Part shown: piece by piece, positions 21,469 to 30,175 of the stretch
How positions within the stretch are numbered: the stretch's first letter is position 1
How the letters are laid out: every line of letters starts with the position of its first letter
Source: Desulfobacteraceae bacterium
GTDB lineage: Bacteria; Desulfobacterota; Desulfobacteria; Desulfobacterales; Desulfosarcinaceae
DNA length: 64,000 nt
Direction of reading: 5' to 3'
NCBI GenBank assembly: GCA_027068085.1
Contig: JAMOUQ010000004.1
Coordinates: 62,001-126,000 of the forward strand
Program-made: the position numbers and the translations under genes
Notes under the pieces: model-generated
What the model was told of the DNA's origin: nothing
The model's database searches: none
What the model saw: the letters and a program-made list of their open reading frames with translations, nothing else

Positions 21469-23646
21469 ATGGACGATGAAAAAGCAAGACATGCCTCTGT
21501 CCAGCGCAGGCTGCAGGAGGCCGAGGCCATCCTGGAGGCCCTCGGGCGCGGTGAAATCGACATGCTCATCGGCCCGGACCAGCCCCTGGTGGTGCGCTTC
21601 AGAAATCTGGAACAACACAGGGAGCGTTACCGCAAGATGCTGGCGACCGTCCGGAGTGTCAACCGGATCCTGATGAAAGCCCGGGAACCGGCCGATCTGC
21701 TGAGCCGGGCCGCGGTTTGCCTGGTATCATCCGGGCTGATCGGTTTCGCCTGGATGGGTCTGACCGGCCAGGGCGGGACACTGCGCTGGTCGGTGGGAAA
21801 AAAGGGAGCCGGGTTTGCGGACTCCGGCCCGCCCGCCGACACTTCCTCTTCGCCCGCCTGCGCCGGCAAGGTGCTTGCCTCGCCCCAGGGCATCGTATGC
21901 GGCCGGGAGGAAGAACTCTGCCGGCGCTGCGGTTTCTGGCGGCCCGACACCGAAGACATTTCCTTTGTGCGGCGTTTCGATCATCGCTGCCAGGTTTTCG
22001 GCCTGATGATCGTTACCGGGGCCCGGGAGCTGATAAACGATCCGGGCATCCAGCGTCTTTTGAACGAAACTTCCGAAGACCTGGGCACGGCCCTGTTCCG
22101 CCTGGGGCTTGAAAAACGCTTTCAGCGCGACCGCAGGGCCAGGGCCAGGCTGGTGGCGGCCCTGGATCAGGCCAAGGAAGGGATCGTGGTGTTTACCAGC
22201 GACGGTGAAATCCAGTACGCCAATTCGGCCTTTGCCGCCCTGCTGAAGCAGCCGGCGGCGGACCTGGAAAAGATAAACCTGGTGAGCCACCAGGAAGGAG
22301 GCGAATACGGCCGGCTCCTGGAGCTGATCCGGCAGGTGGTGACCGAGCGCAGGGAGTGGGCCGGCAGGGTCGAGCTGGCGGCCCCCGGCGGGTCTGTGCG
22401 CCACCTGGGGGGGACTATTTCACCCGTTCTTGAAGGGGGTGACGTGCCGAGTTTCGTGGCCATTTTCAACGATGTCACCGAGCTGGTCACCATGGAGCGG
22501 CAGATGCAGCAAAGTCAGAAAATGGAGTCGATCGGCCGTCTTGCAGGTGGAATAGCTCATGATTTCAACAATATGTTAAGCGTGATCGGCGGGTATGCCG
22601 AGCTTGGAATGCTCAAGCTCAATCCCGGCGATCCCCTGCTGAAGGACCTGACCGAGATCAAGAAGGCCTCCGAGCGTTCGGCGGCCCTGACCCGGCAGTT
22701 GCTGGCCTTCTCGCGCCAGCAGACCGCGGCGCCCCAGGTGGTCGACCTCAATCAGCTTCTTTCCGAGTCCCGGAAGATGCTGCGCCGTCTGATCCGGGAG
22801 GAAATCGAGTTGAAACTTGAGCTGGACCCGGACCTGTGGCCGGTTTACATAGATCCTTCCCAGGTCGATCAGATCGTGATGAACCTGGTGGTGAATGCCC
22901 GCGATGCCATCGAAGAAAAAGGGACCATCGGCATTGCCACCGCCAACGTGGTTCTGGACCGGCTGTATTGTCGCTTCCATCCCGGCATCAGCCCCGGCAA
23001 TTTCGTCATGCTCTCTGTCAGCGATAACGGTTGCGGAATGGAGCCGGATGTGCGGCGGCAGGTCTTCGAGCCTTTTTTCACCACCAAGGCCAAGGGGGTG
23101 GGGACCGGCCTGGGGCTTTCGACGGTTTACGGAATCGTCAAGCAGAACCAGGGAGCCATCTACGTCTACAGCGAACCGGGCAGGGGAAGTGTTTTCAAAA
23201 TCTATCTGCCTCAGTTCAGGGGAAAGGAGCAGCAGGCTGGAGAGACAGACGGCGACAGGCAAGACCTGCGCGGCCGGGAAACCCTGCTGGTGGTCGAGGA
23301 CGAAGCCCAGGTGCGCCGCCTGGCGGTGACGGCCCTGAGGAACTACGGTTACAACGTTCTGGAAGCCCCCACGGTGGAGGCTGCCGTGGAACTGGCCGAA
23401 AAGCATCCCGGCTTCATCGACCTGCTGATAACCGACGTCATCATGCCCAGCATGGACGGCAAGCAGCTCCAGGCCCGGATCGTCCAGCGCCGGCCGGGCA
23501 TAAAGACCCTTTTCATGTCCGGTTATGCTTCTGACACCATCATCCTCAGGGGCGTGCTCGAAAAAGGCATCCACTTCATCCAGAAACCGTTTGCCATCGC
23601 CGAGCTGGCCCGCAAGGTGCGCCAGGTTCTCGATGCTCCCGCCTGA
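21469..23646 (+). CDS. Hybrid sensor histidine kinase (GAF-PAS-HisKA-HATPase-REC)
   Basis: A soluble 725-residue kinase. Residues 1-45 contain LQEAEAILEALGRGEIDMLI, a segment common in kinases partnered with KaiB-like proteins. A GAF-like domain (about 65-205) holds several cysteines (CGREEELCRRCGF). A PAS domain follows (about 225-350), then HisKA with GGIAHDFNNMLSVIGGY (His near 374), HATPase with NARDAIE, DNGCGM and GTGLGLSTVYG, and a C-terminal receiver domain with phospho-Asp in LLITDVIMPSMDGK. There are no membrane segments, so it senses a cytoplasmic signal. It is coupled to the KaiB-like gene; the output partner is not evident. Confidence 0.9.
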   Translation: MDDEKARHASVQRRLQEAEAILEALGRGEIDMLIGPDQPLVVRFRNLEQHRERYRKMLATVRSVNRILMKAREPADLLSRAAVCLVSSGLIGFAWMGLTGQGGTLRWSVGKKGAGFADSGPPADTSSSPACAGKVLASPQGIVCGREEELCRRCGFWRPDTEDISFVRRFDHRCQVFGLMIVTGARELINDPGIQRLLNETSEDLGTALFRLGLEKRFQRDRRARARLVAALDQAKEGIVVFTSDGEIQYANSAFAALLKQPAADLEKINLVSHQEGGEYGRLLELIRQVVTERREWAGRVELAAPGGSVRHLGGTISPVLEGGDVPSFVAIFNDVTELVTMERQMQQSQKMESIGRLAGGIAHDFNNMLSVIGGYAELGMLKLNPGDPLLKDLTEIKKASERSAALTRQLLAFSRQQTAAPQVVDLNQLLSESRKMLRRLIREEIELKLELDPDLWPVYIDPSQVDQIVMNLVVNARDAIEEKGTIGIATANVVLDRLYCRFHPGISPGNFVMLSVSDNGCGMEPDVRRQVFEPFFTTKAKGVGTGLGLSTVYGIVKQNQGAIYVYSEPGRGSVFKIYLPQFRGKEQQAGETDGDRQDLRGRETLLVVEDEAQVRRLAVTALRNYGYNVLEAPTVEAAVELAEKHPGFIDLLITDVIMPSMDGKQLQARIVQRRPGIKTLFMSGYASDTIILRGVLEKGIHFIQKPFAIAELARKVRQVLDAPA

Positions 23647-23741
23647 TGGCCCGCCAATGGTTGACATGCCTGCCGGATGCGGCCTATAGGAGTATGTACA
23701 GGCTGATGATTAGCAATTGTAAACACGGAGAGGAGGGTTCT

Positions 23742-24833
23742 ATGAAGGCAGAAAGGCGCAGTTTTATCAAAAAGGTGGGTGTCGGGGCCGCTGCCCTGAC
23801 CGCTGGCCTGGCAGCCAGGGCGGTTCCGGCTTTTGCCAAAAAGACAATCCGCTGGAAGATGGTCACGACCTGGCCGCCCCATTTTCCGGTCCTGGGGGAA
23901 GGGGCCGACCTGTTCGCCAAGTGGGTCGAAGAAATGAGCGGCGGCCGCCTCAAGATCACCGTCTACGGCGGCGGCGAGCTTGTTCCGCCCCTGGGAGTCT
24001 TTGACGCCGTCAGCCAGGGAACGGTTCAGATGGGCCACGGAGCGGCTTACTACTGGGCCGGCAAGTCACCCGCTGCCCAGTTCTTTGCGGCCGTTCCCTT
24101 CGGTTTCAATGCCCAGTCGATGAATGCCTGGATTCTCAACGGCGGCGGCATGAAGTTGTGGGAAGAAGTTTACGCCCCCTTCAATGTCAAACCGTTTTTG
24201 GCCGGCAACACCGGTGTCCAGATGGGGGGCTGGTTCAACAAGGAGATCAACAGCGTCAAGGACATCAAGGGCCTGAAAATGAGGATTCCCGGCCTGGGCG
24301 GCAAGGTCATCGCCAAGGCCGGCGGCAATGCCGTGCTGGTGGCCGGCGGTGAAATCTATACCAACCTGGACCGGGGCGTGATCGATGCCACCGAGTGGGT
24401 CGGCCCGTACCACGACCTGAAGATGGGTTTTTACAAGGCGGCCAAGTACTATTACTATCCGGGATGGCACGAGCCGGGAACGGCCCTTGAGGCCATCGTC
24501 AACAAGAAGGCCTGGGACAGCCTGCCCAAGGATCTTCAGGCCATAGTCGATGCGGCCGCTTACAAGTCCAACATGTGGATGATATCCGAGTTCGAAAGCA
24601 AGAACAACGCGGCCCTGGTGGAGCTGATCGAAAAGCACCATGTCCAGCTGAAGCAGTTCCCCGAATCGGTGCTCAAAGAGCTTAAGAAGCTTGCCAAGCA
24701 GGTCCTGGACGACCTGGCCGCCAAGGATCCCATGAGCCGAAAAGTCTACGAGCACTTCAAGAAATTCCAGAAAAACATCTACGCCTGGAACAAGCTGACG
24801 GAAGAGCAGTACCAGAAGTTCAAGTATCTCTAA
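23742..24833 (+). CDS. TRAP transporter substrate-binding protein (DctP family), Tat-exported
   Basis: A 363-residue periplasmic binding protein. The N-terminus has a twin-arginine signal, ERRSFIKKVGVG, followed by a hydrophobic stretch ending at AVPAFA. The mature part has the DctP-fold hallmarks WPPHFPVLGEGADLF, GGRLKITVYGGGELVPP and DRGVIDATEWVGPYHDL, closest to TakP-like alpha-keto-acid or carboxylate binders. AGGAGG lies 6 bases upstream of the ATG at 23742. No DctQ or DctM membrane genes are adjacent: a terminator follows, then a sensor kinase and an NtrC-type regulator. It may work with a distant transporter or feed ligand information to the kinase. Confidence 0.9.
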   Translation: MKAERRSFIKKVGVGAAALTAGLAARAVPAFAKKTIRWKMVTTWPPHFPVLGEGADLFAKWVEEMSGGRLKITVYGGGELVPPLGVFDAVSQGTVQMGHGAAYYWAGKSPAAQFFAAVPFGFNAQSMNAWILNGGGMKLWEEVYAPFNVKPFLAGNTGVQMGGWFNKEINSVKDIKGLKMRIPGLGGKVIAKAGGNAVLVAGGEIYTNLDRGVIDATEWVGPYHDLKMGFYKAAKYYYYPGWHEPGTALEAIVNKKAWDSLPKDLQAIVDAAAYKSNMWMISEFESKNNAALVELIEKHHVQLKQFPESVLKELKKLAKQVLDDLAAKDPMSRKVYEHFKKFQKNIYAWNKLTEEQYQKFKYL

Positions 24834-24864
24834 AGCGCCGCGGACAGTTGGAGGAAAAAGGACT

Positions 24865-24894
24865 GGGGGCCTGTGTCGCAGGCCCCCTTTTTTT
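24865..24894 (+). terminator. Rho-independent terminator after the TRAP binding protein
   Basis: GGGGGCCTG-TGTCG-CAGGCCCCC followed by a run of seven or more T. Perfect nine-base stem. Confidence 0.95.
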
Positions 24895-25026
24895 GATCCT
24901 GACCGGGCGCCGCGGCAGACCTTTTTGCGGTTTGCCATGCCCTTTACGTTGTGCTACCCTGATTCAACCCGGGTTCCGGATCGTCAGGTGGATAATGTTT
25001 TTCCGTGCAAGCGGGGTAAGCGAAAC

Positions 25027-26610
25027 GTGCTGGTTCGCGGCCTGAAAGCCAACATCGCCCTCAACATCGCCGTTTTCCTGCTGATTGCAGGTTTCGGCGC
25101 CAATCTGGTGACAGCCTATATCTACCACGGCCTTTTGCTGAAGGCCGAAGACCGGCGCGCCCGGGACATGCTCGACGGGTTGGCGGTTTTCGCCTTTCCC
25201 ATGCTGAAAAAGACGGCGTCGGGCCCTTTGCCGGCCGGCTATGAAGGTCAGATGCCCTGGAACAAACCCTGGATCGTCAATTTCATGGTGTTCGATACGG
25301 CCGGCCGTACGGTTTTCAGGCACCTTGGGGATACGGGCTTCCAGGCGCTGATGCGGGAGCTTGCCGCCGGAGCCCTGAAGGGACGGGCGGTCATCCAGAA
25401 AAGAGTCGGCTACCACTGGCACCTGACAGGCCCCCGTTACGATTTCCTTTTGACCGCCATCAGGCTGGAGAAAGGCTCCCGGCCGGCAGGGGCCTGCGTC
25501 CTGCTGACATCGCTCGCTCATGTCAACCGCCAGCTGGACCGTTACCAGAAGGGTATTTTCTTCTATATCCTGATCAATACTTTTATTCTCACCCTGGTGG
25601 CGCTTTACAGACTGTTCAAGATCTACCTGCGGCCGGTGGACCGGCTGGTCGGGCAGGCGGAAAAGTACAGTGACGATGAAGAGCCTCTGTTTGCCGTCAG
25701 GCGCGAAGACAACGAGCTGGGCAGATTGTCTTCGGCCTTGAACAGCATGCTGAAAAGGATCGCCCAGGACAAGCAGAAGCTCAGGGAGACGGTCGTCCGC
25801 CTGGAAGAGGCCAACCGCAGCCTGAAAGAGGCCCAGCAGGAAATGGTCAGGGCCGAGAAGATGGCCTCGGTCGGCCGCCTGGCCGCCGGAATCGCCCACG
25901 AGATAGGCAATCCCATCGGAATCGTCCTGGGCTACCTGGAGCTGCTCAAGGACGGTGATCTGGAGGCGCAGGAGCGGGCCGAGTTCCTCTTGCGGGCCGA
26001 AGAAGAAATCCAGAGGATCAACCGGATCATACGGCAGTTGCTGGACCTTGCCCGTCCGGCGGCGACCGGCACCGGAAAGGTTGCCGTCCTTCAGGTTCTG
26101 AAAGACCTGATTTCCATCCTGGCAGCCCAGCCCATGATGTCCGGTATCGAAATCAGCTCCCGGCTCGATGCCCGGGCCGATCAGGTGGCGGCAGACGAAG
26201 AACAGCTGCGGCAGGTGTTTCTGAACCTGTTTCTGAACGCGGCCGATGCCATCGCCGAAAAAGGAGGAAAAGGGCAGGGCCGGATACAGGTGGCGGCCAG
26301 AAACGTCTCTCCGGCCGGCTCCTGCGCCCGAAGCGGCAATGCGGCCTTGCAATTGGTGATCGAAATCAGCGACAATGGTGCCGGTATCAGGGAAGAAGAC
26401 CTGGCAAACGTCTTCGATCCGTTCTTTTCCACCAAGGCTCCGGGAAAGGGCACCGGCCTGGGGCTGGCTGTCAGCTACATGATCATCCAGCAGCTCGGAG
26501 GAAGTATCCGGATTGCCGGCCGGGCCGGCAGCGGTTCCACGGCAACGGTCGTCCTTCCGGTTGCCGGCCAGGATGTTTCAGGCCCAAAAGGCGGTGAAAA
26601 GCCGGTTTAG
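25027..26610 (+). CDS. Membrane sensor histidine kinase of an NtrB/DctB-like pair
   Basis: A kinase of about 527 residues if translation starts at GTG 25027 ([17 protein letters not shown]); an upstream in-frame ATG at 24925 would add 34 residues of poor quality. Two membrane segments (about 9-30 and 175-197) enclose a periplasmic sensor domain. A HAMP region and coiled coil follow, then HisKA with [10 protein letters not shown]-type box ([20 protein letters not shown]), HATPase with [17 protein letters not shown] and [11 protein letters not shown]. It lies directly before the NtrC-type regulator, its evident partner, and after the TRAP binding protein, which may present a carboxylate signal. 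Confidence 0.9.
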   Translation: MLVRGLKANIALNIAVFLLIAGFGANLVTAYIYHGLLLKAEDRRARDMLDGLAVFAFPMLKKTASGPLPAGYEGQMPWNKPWIVNFMVFDTAGRTVFRHLGDTGFQALMRELAAGALKGRAVIQKRVGYHWHLTGPRYDFLLTAIRLEKGSRPAGACVLLTSLAHVNRQLDRYQKGIFFYILINTFILTLVALYRLFKIYLRPVDRLVGQAEKYSDDEEPLFAVRREDNELGRLSSALNSMLKRIAQDKQKLRETVVRLEEANRSLKEAQQEMVRAEKMASVGRLAAGIAHEIGNPIGIVLGYLELLKDGDLEAQERAEFLLRAEEEIQRINRIIRQLLDLARPAATGTGKVAVLQVLKDLISILAAQPMMSGIEISSRLDARADQVAADEEQLRQVFLNLFLNAADAIAEKGGKGQGRIQVAARNVSPAGSCARSGNAALQLVIEISDNGAGIREEDLANVFDPFFSTKAPGKGTGLGLAVSYMIIQQLGGSIRIAGRAGSGSTATVVLPVAGQDVSGPKGGEKPV

Positions 26611-26654
26611 CCTTCTGCACGGACCGGGAGATTGCCAAAAAAGAGGCATGGCGG

Positions 26655-28052
26655 ATGAAAAACGGTAAGATCTCTGAAAAGAAAGCTTCGATCCTGATCG
26701 TGGACGACGAGGAGAATATGCGTCACATGCTGGCTGCCATGTTGTCCAAGGCCGGCTACCGGACCGATACGGCCGGTGACGGTCGTCAAGCCCTGGAAAA
26801 GGCCGGCTCCGGCAGTTACGACTACATCCTCTGCGATATAAAGATGCCGGTGATGGGCGGGATGGAATTTTTGAAAAATGCCGGCAAGCTGCTTGGTGAG
26901 ACCACGGTGATCATGATGTCGGCCTACGGCACCATCGATCTTGCCGTGGAAGCCATGAAACTGGGAGCCTACGATTTCATCTCCAAGCCTTTCAAGCCGG
27001 ACGAAGTGCGCCTGGCTATCGAGAAGGCCGAGGAAAGGGAACGGCTCAAGCGGGAGAACATCAAGCTGCGGCGGCGGCTGGAGATGATGGAAACCAGGGA
27101 CGGGTTCGGCAACCTGGTTGCCAAGAGCCCGGCCATGCAGTCGGTCTTCAAGCTGGCCCGCAAGGTGGCGGCCTACGACACCACGGTCCTGATAACCGGT
27201 GAAAGCGGCACCGGCAAGGAACTGCTGGCCAGGGCCATTCATCAGGAAGGACCCCGATCAAAGGGACCCTGGGTGCCGGTGAACTGCGGGGGAATTCCGG
27301 AAAATCTGCTGGAAAGCGAGCTTTTCGGGCACGTCAGGGGCGCTTTTACCGGAGCCGACCGCCACCGGCCCGGGCTGTTTGCCGAAGCCGACGGCGGCAC
27401 CATTTTTCTGGACGAAATAGGCGAGCTGCCGCTGTCTTTGCAGGTCAAGCTCCTGCGGGTCCTGCAGGAAAGCGAGATCCGGCCGGTGGGCGGCCAGAAG
27501 ACCCGCCGGGTCGATGTGCGGGTGATAGCCGCCACTTCCCGGGATCTGGGCCGGGCCATGGCCGAGTCAAGCTTTCGTGAAGATCTCTTCTACCGCCTGA
27601 ATGTGATGCCGATCCACATGCCGCCACTGCGGCAGCGACCCGAGGACATCCCCCTGCTTTGCAGGCACTTCGTAGACAAGTTCAACGCTGCCCTGGACCG
27701 CCGGATCGAAGATGTTTCGCCGCCCGCCATGAAGCTTTTGTTGCGGCACCCATGGCCCGGCAATGTACGGGAGCTGGAAAATGCCATCGAAAGGGCAATG
27801 GTTCTGTGTGAAGGCGACCGCCTGGGGCCGGAAGCCTTTGACGGAATCATCGGCGGCCTGGCAGCCGGCCGGGACGTGACCGCCATGTTCGACGGTTTTT
27901 CGATCAAAGCCGCCCGGCGGGTCATCGAAAAGGCCCTGATCGAAAAAGCCCTCCAGGCCACCGGCGGCAACCGCACCCGGGCCGCCAGGCTGCTGGAAAT
28001 AAGCCATCCCAGCCTGCTGTCCAAGATCAAGACCTACGGCCTGGATCTGTGA
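26655..28052 (+). CDS. NtrC-family sigma-54 response regulator
   Basis: A 465-residue regulator: receiver domain (residues 12-125, phospho-Asp in YILCDIKMPVMGG), AAA+ domain from about 150 (Walker A GESGTGKE, GAFTGAD loop, Walker B TIFLDEIGE) and a Fis-type HTH at the C-terminus (GNRTRAARLLEISHPSLLSKIKTYG). It is 44 bases behind the histidine kinase and forms a two-component pair with it. Targets are unknown; the aap importer and the TRAP binding protein are the nearest candidates, but I found no clear -24/-12 promoter in front of either. Confidence 0.93.
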   Translation: MKNGKISEKKASILIVDDEENMRHMLAAMLSKAGYRTDTAGDGRQALEKAGSGSYDYILCDIKMPVMGGMEFLKNAGKLLGETTVIMMSAYGTIDLAVEAMKLGAYDFISKPFKPDEVRLAIEKAEERERLKRENIKLRRRLEMMETRDGFGNLVAKSPAMQSVFKLARKVAAYDTTVLITGESGTGKELLARAIHQEGPRSKGPWVPVNCGGIPENLLESELFGHVRGAFTGADRHRPGLFAEADGGTIFLDEIGELPLSLQVKLLRVLQESEIRPVGGQKTRRVDVRVIAATSRDLGRAMAESSFREDLFYRLNVMPIHMPPLRQRPEDIPLLCRHFVDKFNAALDRRIEDVSPPAMKLLLRHPWPGNVRELENAIERAMVLCEGDRLGPEAFDGIIGGLAAGRDVTAMFDGFSIKAARRVIEKALIEKALQATGGNRTRAARLLEISHPSLLSKIKTYGLDL

Positions 28053-28097
28053 ACGGAGCCGTCTCCCTGACCGGCGGCCGGCAGGGGCGTTTAGCTG

Positions 28098-28133
28098 CCC
28101 CGCCTGTGTCAGGCGGAAACCCGGTAGGCGGGG
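28098..28133. terminator. Hairpin between convergent genes
   Basis: CCCCGCCT (28098-28105) pairs with AGGCGGGG (28126-28133), with an inner alternative CGCCTG-TGT-CAGGCG. It lies between the NtrC gene and the convergent lipoprotein gene, so it probably serves both. It has no T run. Confidence 0.45.
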
Positions 28134-28134
28134 A

Positions 28135-28740
28135 TCAGATGCCGCTCAAAAGCCGTTCTATGTTGAGCCTGTTGACGGCGGTTTCCACCAGGTCGCTGGC
28201 CACGATATTGACGCTTTTGGGTCCCAGCAGGGTGACCCGTTCGACCTCGGCCTTGACCGCTTCCTGCCTGACCGCCTTGCCGTCCCTGACGTAGGTGGCT
28301 TCATAGCTCGTGGCGCCGGTCCACTTGCGGCCCGTCTTGTCGATGGTGAAACTGTCTATCACTATTTTGATGGTGTCCTCACCCGGGGCTATGCCGTTTA
28401 CCACCGTTGCTCCCAGGGCTTCCAGCCGTTCCCTCACGGCCTTTGAATAGAGCTGGGAAAGATCCAGGCCTCCCTCGGTGTAAAAACGATTGCCGTGGCG
28501 GTTTACGGTCAGGACAAACGTGTTGTTGAAGTGGGGCAGCATCTTGGAAGCCCCTTTCCCCAGCAGCGGTTGCCCCTTCAGGTCCTGCTCCACGATCAGG
28601 TTGAATACGCGTCCGGACAGAACGTTTGCCGGCGCCGGCGCCTGATAGCTGACTTCGATGCTTGACATATGCCCGCAGGCTGCCAGGAGCATAAAGGCGG
28701 CAAGGCATATCGTAGCCGTTGTGCGTATTGTCGGTTTCAT
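28135..28740 (-). CDS. Predicted lipoprotein, YajG-like
   Basis: A 201-residue exported lipoprotein: signal peptide with lipobox LLAACG (Cys about residue 22), followed by SYQAPAPANVLSG, VNRHGNRFYTEGGLDL, a conserved-looking RERLEALGATVV, and DTIKIVIDSFTIDKTGRKW. Layout and a C-terminal SVNIVASDLVETAVNRL resemble the YajG family of outer-membrane lipoproteins of unknown role. ATG at 28740 is chosen because it starts the signal peptide; a much longer in-frame ORF upstream is an artefact. It is divergent from the aap importer. Confidence 0.75.
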   Translation of the reverse strand: MKPTIRTTATICLAAFMLLAACGHMSSIEVSYQAPAPANVLSGRVFNLIVEQDLKGQPLLGKGASKMLPHFNNTFVLTVNRHGNRFYTEGGLDLSQLYSKAVRERLEALGATVVNGIAPGEDTIKIVIDSFTIDKTGRKWTGATSYEATYVRDGKAVRQEAVKAEVERVTLLGPKSVNIVASDLVETAVNRLNIERLLSGI

Positions 28741-28972
28741 GACTTGTTCCTTCCCTGTTCTGGTTTGGTCGATGTTCAATGATCTAACCGGCCGACACCT
28801 TAGCATGCCAGGCGGGTCGAATTCAATGGAATATGCTTGCCTTGCCCTTGTTTTCCATGTTATCAGATTCTGATCTGGATTGCGTGATTGGTCCGTTTCC
28901 AGACCATGGGCTCCGGGCGGCGGTACCGAGTCCGGGGCTTTGTGGCTGTAACCAGGAAAAAAGGAGGGATGG

Positions 28973-29986
28973 ATGAAATTAGCAAAGCTTTTGATCGTGA
29001 TGGTGGCGGTGCTGGCGCTGGCCTCCGTTTCCATGGCCGGTACCCTTGACGACGTACGTGCCAAGGGGTATCTGCGCGCCGGTGTGAACGGCAGTGTTTT
29101 CGGTTTCAGCATGCCGGACAAAAAGGGTGTCTGGAAAGGGCTCGACGTGGACACGGCCAAGGCCGTGGCGGCCGCCGTCTTCGGCGATGCCAACAAGGTC
29201 AAGTTCGTACCCCTTACGGCTGTACAGCGTCTGCCGGCCCTGCAGTCCGGAGAGATAGACGTGCTGTGCCGCAACACAACCCAGACCCTGACCCGTGAGA
29301 CGAAAAACGGCCTCAACTTCGTCCACGTTAATTATTACGACGGCCAGGGCTTTCTCGTTCCCAAGAAACTCGGCATCAAGAGCGCCAAGGAACTTGACGG
29401 AGCCACGGTTTGCGTGCTTCCCGGAACCACCACCGAGATGAACGCGGCCGACTATTTCCGTTCCCATGGCATGAAGTGGAAACCGGTGGTCATCGAAAAT
29501 ACGGCCGAACTGAACAAGGCCTTTTTCGCCGGCCGTTGCGACTGCCTGACTTCCGACGCCTCCCAGCTGGCGGCCCAGCGTTCGGTGGCTCCCAACCCCA
29601 AGGACTACGTCCTGCTGCCGGAAATCATCTCCAAGGAGCCCCTGGCGCCGGTCGTGCGTCACGGTGACGACCAGTGGTACGACATCGTCAACTGGACGGT
29701 CATGGCCCTGATCGAGGCCGAGGAACTGGGCATCACTTCCAAGAACGTGGACAAGATGCTCAAGAGCAAAAATCCCCAGATTCAGAGATTCCTGGGCGTA
29801 ACGCCGGGGATGGGCAAAGCCCTGGGTCTGGACGACAAGTGGGCCTACAACATCATCAAGCAGGTGGGCAACTACGGCGAGATCTTCGAGCGCAACGTGG
29901 GTGTCAACACTCCCCTGGGGCTGGAACGCGGGCTCAACGCCCTTTGGACCAAGGGCGGCCTGATGTACGCGGCTCCGTTCAGGTAG
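28973..29986 (+). CDS. aapJ: Polar amino-acid ABC transporter, periplasmic binding protein
   Basis: A 337-residue solute-binding protein. Sec signal peptide residues 1-22 (VSMA cleavage), then the AapJ/BztA-type mature sequence: TLDDVRAKGYLRAGVNGSVFGFS, GLDVDTAKAVAAAVFGD, LPALQSGEIDVLCRNTTQTLTRE, and C-terminal NYGEIFERNVG...LERGLNALW. AapJ-type systems take up a broad range of L-amino acids, mainly Glu, Asp, Gln and Asn. AAGGAGG precedes the ATG. Permeases and ATPase follow in the order JQMP. Confidence 0.92.
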   Translation: MKLAKLLIVMVAVLALASVSMAGTLDDVRAKGYLRAGVNGSVFGFSMPDKKGVWKGLDVDTAKAVAAAVFGDANKVKFVPLTAVQRLPALQSGEIDVLCRNTTQTLTRETKNGLNFVHVNYYDGQGFLVPKKLGIKSAKELDGATVCVLPGTTTEMNAADYFRSHGMKWKPVVIENTAELNKAFFAGRCDCLTSDASQLAAQRSVAPNPKDYVLLPEIISKEPLAPVVRHGDDQWYDIVNWTVMALIEAEELGITSKNVDKMLKSKNPQIQRFLGVTPGMGKALGLDDKWAYNIIKQVGNYGEIFERNVGVNTPLGLERGLNALWTKGGLMYAAPFR

Positions 29987-30099
29987 AATTCAGGGGGCCG
30001 GGCCTGATCAGCGGTTTCGGCCCCGTCTGAATTTAAAGGCTGTTGCCGTTTGCCATGGAGCCGACGGCGGGCAGCAGCCCGGTGTGGGATAATACTGCA

Positions 30100-30138
30100 G
30101 CCGGTTTTCGCAAAGGGCGGACCCCCGCGAAAACCGGC
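30100..30138 (+). promoter_or_regulatory. Intercistronic stem-loop between aapJ and aapQ
   Basis: GCCGGTTTTCGC (30100-30111) pairs perfectly with GCGAAAACCGGC (30127-30138) around a 15-base loop. No T run follows, so it is more likely a 3'-end stabiliser or partial attenuator, giving more binding protein than permease, as known for other solute-binding-protein operons. Confidence 0.65.
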
Positions 30139-30175
30139 TCTTCATCATGCAAACCGCGCTATCCGGTCCGAAAAC

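Noticed and set aside
28135-29316. Long in-frame N-terminal extension of the lipoprotein gene
   Set aside because: It runs antisense through the signal peptide of aapJ; the internal ATG at 28740 starts a clear lipoprotein signal.
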